In this document: positions 56,682-64,000 of the stretch, one piece after another
Numbering within the stretch: position 1 is the stretch's first letter
How the letters are laid out: each line of letters opens with the position of its first letter
Made by a program: the position numbers and the translations under genes
The notes under the pieces: generated by a model
Told to the model about the DNA's origin: nothing
Seen by the model: the letters and a program-made list of their open reading frames with translations, nothing else
Database searches by the model: none
DNA from: Acephala macrosclerotiorum
Lineage: Eukaryota; Ascomycota; Leotiomycetes; Helotiales; Mollisiaceae
Length of the DNA stretch: 64,000 nt
NCBI GenBank assembly: GCA_014904845.1
Contig: MU119299.1
Location: forward strand, 62,001 to 126,000
Direction of reading: 5' to 3'

Positions 56682-56979
56682 AGACTTTGACAACTGAGAA
56701 GAAGTGGGAGCCAGTCATGGCGATTGAGAAGAGTTTGCTTCTGCGTGAAATGGTCGACTCTCGAAGGGCAATGGACATTGGAAAATATATTTGAATGAGC
56801 TAGTCACCACGAAAAGCTTCAATGAGAACATCCTGATCGTGGCTCACGTTCCTAATGAAAACATGACGAACTTGACTATGATGACGGCGGAAGAGGGGAG
56901 GGACGAAAAGTTGAGGATATTTATCTTGACCTTTGAAAGGATTCTGATTGGCGTGTTTCGAGGTGGCCCGTGCTGAGAA

Positions 56980-59700
56980 ATGTTGCACTCCTCCAAAATG
57001 TTTCAACACTTGCTATCAACTCACCATCCACAACGAAATATGTTGACAGCTCAGAAGATCCCTCGGGCATGTCAATCATGTCGCCTGCAACTCCTGTCGC
57101 TATTTGAAAATGGCTTCACCAACGTCGCTGTCACGACTTCTACACGAGTGCGATACAGCACACGACCAAACGTTCGAGCTCGAAATCTTCAGCCTCGCCA
57201 CCAGGTAGCTCTTCGAAGTCTGTCTACAACTCAAAGAAGGACAGAGGAACCAAAGTCCGATCTGTCAGAGAAATCTGCGCAATCTGCAGCGGAAATTGAG
57301 TCGGTAGTGCGGCAGGCAAGACAGACATTTGGAGAGACGCTTCCAAAGGATTACCTGTCGACTGAAGAGTATGTTTTGTACGAACGATTGTATGGTCCTC
57401 CGCTGCGGGAAACGAAGCCCGAAGATCTAGAATACCTGCCAGGAGAAGAAACATCAGGCGACAAGGCTCGCAATGTGCTGTTGAGGACGAACGAGGAAGG
57501 AGAATATGAGGAACTCGACTATGATCCCGAGCTTGGATATTCTGTTCTCGATGAAGATGCTCTACGAGCCCAATTGGAGCAGTCTGAAATAGAAGAAGCC
57601 GAGCTTCATGATGCTGCTCTTTACGCTGGCGAAGAGGATGGGATCGGATGGGACGCCGATGGCAAAGAAGGTTTGGACGAAACGAGTTTGGAGGAAGACA
57701 GCCTGGAGAAAGACAATTTTGAGGAAGCCAGTCTCGAGGAAGCCAGTCTCGAGGAAGCCGGTTTCGAAGAAGCAATTGCAGAGGAACACGAGCACTCCGC
57801 AGAAATAACCACTGAATCCGGGGAAGCCATACAAGTGCAAGGAAAGAACCAGCGAGAAATTGATGCGATAGCACGACTGCAACGAGATATGACTGAAGCT
57901 ATGTCGAAGCCCGTAGAAGAAGAGGAAGATGATATTGACGAAGAATACGAAGAAGAAGAGGAGGCCGAGGAGGAAGAGGAAGAAGACGATGGTTGGGTCA
58001 GCTCGGACTCTATTCGCACGCATCCGCACACCATGATTGGCCGATCGAGGACCTCGCCCTTGACACTGTCATTGCCACGCGAGCAATTGCTAGAACCAAT
58101 ATCAGAACTGCTAGCTCGAACGAACATGACGCATCTTACTGCTACATCCGAACGAGCTTTTGGTGGTAAAGGTCTACCATATTCTTCTGCCACGCCCATG
58201 TCGAAGAGAAATCTTCCGCAGAAGCACATTGGTCTAGATGCTTCCCAACACAGGATGTCGGAGATAGAGGCAGACGCATACTTGGCTGCGATCATACCTG
58301 GCACCTACGCTTCTGTCATGAGCACTCTGGTAGAAGTCAGGAAACGACTTGGAAGTCAGTGGATACGAGATCTTATCCTCCGAGAGGGTGGCCAAGGACC
58401 AAGAGTACTAGATGCTGGTGCTGGAGGTGCTGGTGTCATCGCATGGCGTGAAGTTCTCCAAGCCGAATGGGATGTGATGAAGGATGAAGGCCTTGTGGAA
58501 GGAGAAGAAGTTCCGCACGGCAAGAGCACAGTGCTCACGGGCTCGAATGCCTTACGACACAGAGTCTCTCGATTCCTGGACGACACTACCTTCCTCCCCC
58601 GTTTACCAGATTATGTACACGCTTCAAATTCTGAAGCACACTTGGACGGTTCTGCTCCTCAAGGTCGCAAGGCCTACGATATTATTCTTGCGCCACATAC
58701 ACTCTTTCCTCTGAAAGAAGACTTCAGACGAAAGAATATGGTACAAAACTTGTGGTCTTTGTTGGATCCAAATGGCGGAGTTTTGATTCTCATCGAGAAA
58801 GGCCTTCCTCGTGGTTTCGAAGCAATCGCTGGTGCTAGATCATTACTCCTCGAGTCTCACATCTCTTCCCCTGGCGAGACAGATTTTGAAAACGAGATTC
58901 AATCCCCAGAATCCGAACGCGCCCGCTTCACCAAAAAAGAAGAAGGCATGATCATCGCCCCCTGCACAAACCACAAAAACTGTCCCATGTACCCCGTCCC
59001 CGGACTCAGCACCGGCCGAAAAGATTTCTGCCACTTCCCCCAACGAATGATTCGCCCCCCCTTCCTGCAAAAAGTCCTCGGAGCAAAGATCCGCAACCAC
59101 GAAGATATAAAATACAGCTACATTGCCGTTCGTCGTGGTGTCGACGCTCGGAAATCCACTACTACTACTAACTCAATTCTTCAAGGCGAAGAAGCAACGC
59201 TGCAAGCATTTGAAGGGTATGAAGATCAAAATGTCTCGGAGTCTGAAAATGGAGTAGAATTCAACCCCCTCTCCCTCCCCCGCATTATCCTCCCCTCCCT
59301 CAAATCCCGCGGCCACATAACACTCGACCTATGCACTCCCTCCGCAAAACTAGAGCGTTGGATCGTTCCCCGCTCTTTCAGTCGAGCCGCTTACCGCGAT
59401 GCGCGGAAATCTAAATGGGGCGACCTCTGGGCTCTCGGAGCTAAAACTAGAACGTTGAGATCTCCGAGGTTGGGAAGACTTGGGGATGAGGGAGGGAAGG
59501 TTAAGGGGATAAGAGAGGGGAAGATGGGGAAGGGTGGGAAGAAGGTTAAGAAGGCGCATTATGATATGGTGATTGGACGGCAGGGTTTTGAGGGGATTAA
59601 GGAGAGTGCGCATCAGGCGAAGTTTGTGAAGAGGGAGAAGAGGACGAAAGGAGGACGGGTGTGGAAGGAGGCGAAGCCGCTTGGGGAGGATGATTTTTGA
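56980..59700 (+). CDS. RSM22: mitochondrial small ribosomal subunit assembly protein Rsm22
   Basis: An intronless frame of up to 906 residues. The first 80 residues are basic with a mitochondrial targeting look (HLLSTHHPQRNMLTAQK); the ATG at 57040 could be the true start. Core signatures: STEEYVLYERLYGPPLRE, YASVMSTLVEVRKRLG, the SAM-fold motif RVLDAGAGGAGVIAW (about residue 475), the Cys cluster APCTNHKNCPMYP...KDFCHFP (about 661-685, iron-sulfur ligands in the Rsm22/METTL17 family), and RPPFLQKVLGAKIRNHEDIKYSYIAVRRG. It acts in assembly of the mitochondrial small ribosomal subunit. Residues about 224-337 form a long acidic, repetitive insert (several EEASLEEA-like units, then runs of Glu). 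The C-terminus is basic. Confidence 0.93.
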   Translation: MLHSSKMFQHLLSTHHPQRNMLTAQKIPRACQSCRLQLLSLFENGFTNVAVTTSTRVRYSTRPNVRARNLQPRHQVALRSLSTTQRRTEEPKSDLSEKSAQSAAEIESVVRQARQTFGETLPKDYLSTEEYVLYERLYGPPLRETKPEDLEYLPGEETSGDKARNVLLRTNEEGEYEELDYDPELGYSVLDEDALRAQLEQSEIEEAELHDAALYAGEEDGIGWDADGKEGLDETSLEEDSLEKDNFEEASLEEASLEEAGFEEAIAEEHEHSAEITTESGEAIQVQGKNQREIDAIARLQRDMTEAMSKPVEEEEDDIDEEYEEEEEAEEEEEEDDGWVSSDSIRTHPHTMIGRSRTSPLTLSLPREQLLEPISELLARTNMTHLTATSERAFGGKGLPYSSATPMSKRNLPQKHIGLDASQHRMSEIEADAYLAAIIPGTYASVMSTLVEVRKRLGSQWIRDLILREGGQGPRVLDAGAGGAGVIAWREVLQAEWDVMKDEGLVEGEEVPHGKSTVLTGSNALRHRVSRFLDDTTFLPRLPDYVHASNSEAHLDGSAPQGRKAYDIILAPHTLFPLKEDFRRKNMVQNLWSLLDPNGGVLILIEKGLPRGFEAIAGARSLLLESHISSPGETDFENEIQSPESERARFTKKEEGMIIAPCTNHKNCPMYPVPGLSTGRKDFCHFPQRMIRPPFLQKVLGAKIRNHEDIKYSYIAVRRGVDARKSTTTTNSILQGEEATLQAFEGYEDQNVSESENGVEFNPLSLPRIILPSLKSRGHITLDLCTPSAKLERWIVPRSFSRAAYRDARKSKWGDLWALGAKTRTLRSPRLGRLGDEGGKVKGIREGKMGKGGKKVKKAHYDMVIGRQGFEGIKESAHQAKFVKREKRTKGGRVWKEAKPLGEDDF

Positions 59701-60381
59701 TGTGTAAATGTGTATAAAAGTTCGGGTGGGATGCCTTGGTTGGAGTTTGAGGATGTGCAGTAGGATCTCTGCTCTTATACTCTATGGGGTGTACAAAACG
59801 TATGCAAACTATGTATTGTTCTTCTTTGCCGTATGCACAATGATAGTTTTGTTGCTCATCGCATCTTCCGCTCCGCTCCACAACGATGGTGCTTGACTTC
59901 CACCGGAATAATGACGAACTTTTGTGGCATATCGACGACTTTTTCATCCCGCTCCGCCGCCACAATGCTCGATTTCCACTGGAGCAATGAAGGATCCTTC
60001 CGTCGCATGTAGCACCTCGTTCCACCCCGCTCCACCGCCGCAATGCTCAACTCCTAGGAGAGGATTAGAAGTTCTGTTGCATATCGAGGTTTTCTCCGCC
60101 CCGCTCCAGCGCAGCGATTATTGACTTCTAGTGGGAGATTGATTTACTGCTGTCGCGTCGATCGTTCCCAAGGCGATCTGGACATTGGCTTGGGGGGATT
60201 TCTCGGACTCGAAGACCGTCACCAGCGGGATTGTTTCAGGCCCCACAGGTGGCTTTGCACTCCATCATGGTATGGGGTGAGGTTCAACAAAGTAGAAAGA
60301 TCCTCTTCTCGTTGCGTACGTGGTGACTGTGAAATGGTTCCGATGCCAAACTTCTCGACTGAAAAGCGATAGACACGAGGT
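59701..60381. other. convergent intergenic region holding tandem repeats
   Basis: About 680 bp between the Rsm22 stop and the acyltransferase stop. The middle part is a tandem repeat listed separately; no gene is seen. Confidence 0.5.
59850..60140. repeat. degenerate tandem repeat, unit about 76 bp, four copies
   Basis: The core CCGCTCC recurs at 59873, 59949, 60026 and 60101, spacings 76, 77 and 75 bp. Each copy is preceded by a GCATxTCG-like stretch and followed by a C-rich segment and AATG/GATT plus CTTGACTTCC-like sequence. Copies have diverged by substitutions and small indels. Confidence 0.75.
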
Positions 60382-61698
60382 TCACGTTCCCAGTAAACTC
60401 AACACCCACCCTCCAAGCTCCTTCCCCACCCCTAATGGCTTCAATCCAAAAATAATGTCGTACATAATATCGTTGTCCCTCAACCCCTTAATGTAGAGCT
60501 GCAGAGAATACGAAAACCAAGCAAACACCCAAATATACCCCGCATTCTTCTCCCATCCCTTTCTCTCCCTTCTACCCCGCAATTTCCGCCAAGCCCACAT
60601 CACAAGGTCTTCAGCAGTAACAGCAACAGCTTGGCTCATAAAGAACTTGAACTCTCCCGTGTCGTGACGAGTTACGTTGAACATCTGGAACTGGTGGAAG
60701 AGACAGCTGATGCCAAATGAGATGTATAGTTGCGAGTATTTCGACGCGAGAGTTCCTTTCCTCAAACGGAGGAATTTAGCGATTCGGATGGCGGGTTGGC
60801 TCAGCATCTGTCCTCTCGTCAATCATTTCTCTCTCGTTAAGATAACTGAAGGAGAGGAAACGGGACATGAAAAAAAGAAACTTACACGACGCATATTCTG
60901 ATGATAAACACCACTCCACATCTGCCTCACACTCCACGCATCACTCAACTTTCCCATCAGAGGCGGCCATTCCCAGATTTCGCACAGCCCGGTAGCTACA
61001 GATAACGCGGCAGTCAGGCTGTAGAAGCCGCTTAGGCGGTCCCAGATCCAAATTGCGCCTGTCCAGCTGATTGCTGTATTTAACATGATTTCCCCCGAGA
61101 GACCAAAATCCGAATCCTTTTGTAGTCTGAAGCAAAAGCCCAGAAGGACAAGCATGGCTGTGGAACGGAGGTATGTCATGATGACAACTTGGAGGTGTTT
61201 TCGAACGTATGTCCATTTGGCGAGACTGAGATCCGGATTAGGAGGTACGGATTTGACCTGCCAATTCCATCCAATGCCGCGATGACAGGGGATCATGAGG
61301 CGGAATGCCCAGCGTAGTTTCTGCCAGATAGAACTCTTCTCTTCCCAGCCCTGCCCCAAGTTCTTGCTCTTGTCCTTGTTCGAGATTGAAGACCTAGGTC
61401 CAAGGAAAACAGGTGCTCCTTCCCCATTTCTTGGTGTAAGAATCACAAAGTCTAGATACCAAAGCACCATTGCCAAGAACGGACCAAAGTTGTAGTAATC
61501 GTTTGAAGGGGAGCCGAAGGTGTAAAATGGTGCTCGGATACATAGTAGAAAGAGGATTGGGAAAGTAAATAGCGTTCCTAGGCGCCGATTCGGAATCAGA
61601 AAGGGAATGAGAGTCAAGAAGAAGGTTGTTGGGAGGTACAATGCGGGGACGGGACGACGTTCAGAGAGGGGTGGGTAGAATGAAGCGATGAAATCCAT
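60382..61698 (-). CDS. wax-synthase-like membrane O-acyltransferase
   Basis: Exons 60886-61698 and 60382-60807 (78-bp intron) encode 412 residues with about eight hydrophobic segments. It begins MDFIASFYPPLSERRPVPALYLP. Markers: GWNWQVKSVPPNP, RLSGFYSLTAALSVATGLCEIWEWPPLMGKLSDAWSVRQMWSGVYHQNMRR (the 'RxFW...WH' block in which the active-site His lies), then SFGISCLFHQFQMF with the second His. This is the long-chain-alcohol O-fatty-acyltransferase / wax synthase-like group of MBOAT-type proteins used in fungi for acetylation of terpenoids and other metabolites. No biosynthetic partner is adjacent. The frame is open upstream to 62022, but the ATG at 61698 fits the family start. Confidence 0.85.
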
Positions 61699-62749
61699 AA
61701 CTTTACGTGTGGGGTACAAATGACAAACAGAAGAAGAATGAGAACGAAACTTTGCAGAAAAGAAGGAATTGACGTTGGAAATTCGTGGTTGAAATAAGTG
61801 CTGCCCATCACGTAAGGTCAGGTGGTGGGTTGATGAACGCGAGATTTCAAGGGAAAAGGGTATCTTAGCGCAATCTAACTGCAGCTTGCTAACCTGTTTC
61901 GGCTTGTTGCCTTCTTTCCGAAAACAACCTGGAACTTCACTGAGCTGCATCAGGGATAAAGAGTCTGATTCTCTCAAACTTTGACGACGTTCAAAAGTCG
62001 AGTCCGCCAAATGAGCATGCATTGATAATGAAGGGGGTGGTCAAGAACCCGAATAGATAGAGAGTGGAAGAATGGAGTAAACTTGAGTCGTTCAGACTCT
62101 CAGTAAATCCCGAAGCATAAGCCCTCCTTCAGATGGGAGATTCGACTGCTCAATGCGTTTCTTGGGACAATCGATTTCTTACAAATCAACAAAACGAGAA
62201 TACGACACAGTACGACCCTCTTGGCGGGGTCCAACGCTCCTGCATAACTCCACATTCCATATGCACATCATGCATAAAACTCTCTTTCCCCCTGACCCAG
62301 ATTCGACAAAACCAAATAAGCTCATCAAACGTCCCTCCATCCACCCAATCCCGCCCCTTTCCGAACGCCTCCAATACTTTTTAATTCCCTCTTCGGGCGT
62401 AGTTCGTACCGGCCTTCCGGAGTACGGAGCGGCGACTAGGTTGGTGTTCCCGTTTCTGTCAAGGGGTCCTTTTTTTCTTAAATCCGTTGCCGTGCATCGT
62501 GATTTAAGGTTACCACCTTCATTCAACGTCTGTTGTTATTTTTCGATCTGATTCTGACTGTCTCTGTCGCTGTGATGCTTTGAAGTGATCAAACCTTTCT
62601 ACGCTCCTTTAATTTTCCATTCTTTGTTGCTGTGCTTCGTCAATTGGGTCCGATCAGACCACTCATTTTCTGATCCTCCCTTGCTTTCGCATTTCGCCAG
62701 CTGTCTTTACACGCGCACCATTCGATCCGGAGTACGACAACCCTTAATC
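61699..62749. other. divergent promoter region, no gene seen
   Basis: About 1 kb between two divergent genes. Open frames on both strands (62153-62551 +, 62179-62526 -) are complementary to each other and lack any domain. Confidence 0.4.
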
Positions 62750-63682
62750 ATGGTTCATTCGATAGCCATGCCGTTCAATTCTGCAATCGCACTTAGCACG
62801 CTCTTCTCAATTGGTTTCGCACTGCCAAATCTAGACACTAGGTACGTATCCCTTCCCATCCTTCCTGCCCTCATCCCCTCTCTCAAACCCCAGGCTAACC
62901 TCCCTCAAAGCCCCCTAGAATCAAGAATGGAAATGCCCGACAGCCCTCCTCCTCCACCTCCTCCACCCGGCCATCCCCCAGGCTCTTCGGCAACCAGCAA
63001 AGTCTGGAACTTCGCCACAAACGGCCTCCCAGTATCCTACCGCGTAGCCATAATAATCGACGCCTTCGTCCTTCTCGTCACAATCGTCTCTCTCTGCCTC
63101 TTAGGATGGTACATGCGGAAACAATACAGACGAAGAAGATTACTACAAGCGATACGAGAGCAGGAGTTTGGGGAGAGTGCGGTGGCGGTTAAATTGAGGG
63201 ATATGGAAACCGAGATGGAGGAGGGGAATTTTGGGGTTGGTGGCAGAGGGAAGGGGAAGGAGGGGAAAGGGAGGAAGAAGGGACATGTTAGGTGGGGGAG
63301 TAATGTTCAGGGTGGGAGCGTAGATCTCGATTCTTCATTTCAGGCTTCTTCCCACACTCCATCGCCATCGCCTTCTCCCTCACCTTCAACTCTGCCGACG
63401 ACTCCGACGCCACATAGCACAAGCTCCAAATCCGGCAAACATGAGGCTTTGAGGAAGTTTGACCTCAAGTTCAATGATGAAGATGGGTATGGGGATTCTA
63501 CAAAGTTGGGATATAGGGTGAACCCACTAGGGAAAGCGAAGAGTTCTCCTGTTTCGGCGGAGTTTAGGGGTGATCCTTTGGGGAAAGCGAAGGGATTAAG
63601 ATTGTGGGAGGGGGAGGAGGAGGGGCATAGGAGGGTTGGGCAGAGGGTTGCGGCTGGTTATGATGGGCTTAGGGCAAATTAG
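62750..63682 (+). CDS. secreted-pathway single-pass membrane protein with proline run
   Basis: The ATG at 62750 starts a hydrophobic N-terminus (SAIALSTLFSIGFALP) that looks like a signal peptide. A 69-bp stretch, 62842-62910 (GTACGT...CAAAG), can be read through or spliced out in frame. Then come a PPPPPPPPGH run, one strong transmembrane helix (VAIIIDAFVLLVTIVSLCLLGW), a basic stop-transfer (MRKQYRRRRLL) and a polar tail of about 180 residues with SPSPSPSPS, Gly/Lys-rich (GRGKGKEGKGRKKG) and two similar 'NPLGKAKSSP / DPLGKAKG' units. The architecture (signal, short ectodomain, one helix, disordered tail) suggests a small cell-surface or sensor-like protein. No named family recognised. Confidence 0.7.
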   Translation: MVHSIAMPFNSAIALSTLFSIGFALPNLDTRYVSLPILPALIPSLKPQANLPQSPLESRMEMPDSPPPPPPPPGHPPGSSATSKVWNFATNGLPVSYRVAIIIDAFVLLVTIVSLCLLGWYMRKQYRRRRLLQAIREQEFGESAVAVKLRDMETEMEEGNFGVGGRGKGKEGKGRKKGHVRWGSNVQGGSVDLDSSFQASSHTPSPSPSPSPSTLPTTPTPHSTSSKSGKHEALRKFDLKFNDEDGYGDSTKLGYRVNPLGKAKSSPVSAEFRGDPLGKAKGLRLWEGEEEGHRRVGQRVAAGYDGLRAN

Positions 63683-64000
63683 AGCCTGGAGAGGTGGTGC
63701 TTTGGGGTTGATGAATTCTATGGGGGAGGCATATCTTCTTTGTTATGGTATGGGTTAAGATTGAGTCTTCAAAGCCTGGAGTTTGGGGAGTTCAGGATCT
63801 TGACAGTTGCTTAAGATTTGAAGGAAGGGAGGGAAGCGATGCATTGGAGAAGGAGCAGATGCTTATTGCATTCATTGTTGCACAGCATAGCGTTGGGTGT
63901 TTGCAGAAGCGCCATGTTCATGTACATAGTATGACAAGAGTTCACATTAATGTCCCTCTTTGCTTGCATCATTCTCTTTCCGTGATTTACCGCAGGCCTG
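63683..64000. other. right edge, no gene seen
   Basis: About 320 bp downstream of the last gene; no coding signal before the window ends. Confidence 0.4.

Noticed and set aside
57224..58304. Long minus-strand frames under Rsm22
   Set aside because: They are antisense shadows of the acidic repetitive coding tract; the Ser-rich composition follows from Glu codons read backwards.
61699..62022. N-terminal extension of the acyltransferase to 62022
   Set aside because: The extra 108 residues are polar and unlike the family; the ATG at 61698 matches the usual start.
1..64000. CRISPR arrays, operons with ribosome binding sites, bacterial attachment sites
   Set aside because: The window is eukaryotic; spliceosomal introns are present in most genes and no such structures were seen.

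Overview
This window is nuclear DNA of a filamentous ascomycete. Most genes are split by 46-80 bp GT...AG introns. The gene families are typical of Pezizomycotina: Zn2Cys6 regulators, a HET-domain protein, an RTA1-like protein, MFS sugar/quinate-type transporters and mitochondrial Rsm22. The islands of very AT-rich DNA look like transposons destroyed by repeat-induced point mutation (RIP). A member of the Leotiomycetes is a reasonable guess from overall style, but nothing here proves it. I found no tRNA, rRNA or CRISPR.

Layout. 1-4.9 kb: the end of a gene, a large membrane protein and a C2H2 zinc-finger gene. 4.9-29.2 kb: an aromatic-catabolism cluster. It holds an MFS transporter (-), 3-hydroxyanthranilate 3,4-dioxygenase (-), ACMS decarboxylase (+), a Zn2Cys6 regulator (-), a gentisate-1,2-dioxygenase-type cupin protein (-), a GH1 beta-glucosidase (+), an aldehyde dehydrogenase of the aminomuconate-semialdehyde type (-), an HGGG esterase (+), a RidA/2-aminomuconate-deaminase-type protein (+) and a group A FAD monooxygenase (+). 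A second C2H2 zinc-finger gene, paralogous to the first, lies just beyond it at 30-31 kb. The enzymes line up as 3-hydroxyanthranilate -> ACMS -> 2-aminomuconate semialdehyde -> 2-aminomuconate -> oxalocrotonate.

The cluster is being dismantled. Two related Fot1/pogo-like transposons sit inside the regulator gene, one after its third codon and one in the middle-homology region. A third sits inside the GH1 gene. In each case removing the element plus one TA restores a continuous frame. The GH1 gene also has a 2-nt insertion, and the aldehyde dehydrogenase has two TGG->TAG stops in RIP context plus a frameshift. The dioxygenase, decarboxylase, gentisate-type dioxygenase, esterase, RidA, monooxygenase and transporter all read through cleanly.

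31.6-36.7 kb: a short and a full-length hAT-like element (both with perfect 8-bp target duplications) flank an RTA1-like gene. 37-43 kb: a decayed tripeptidyl-peptidase-like hydrolase, a Zn2Cys6 regulator, and a protein with four consecutive canonical Zn2Cys6 motifs. 43-53 kb: a piggyBac-like fragment with an inverted-repeat element, a large HET protein, relics of DUF3435/FluG-like, GFA-like and polysaccharide-deacetylase genes, and two RIP-destroyed AT-rich islands. 54.6-64 kb: a small protein with candidate His and Cys catalytic residues, a decayed alpha/beta hydrolase, mitochondrial Rsm22, a 76-bp tandem repeat, a wax-synthase-like acyltransferase and a single-pass membrane protein.
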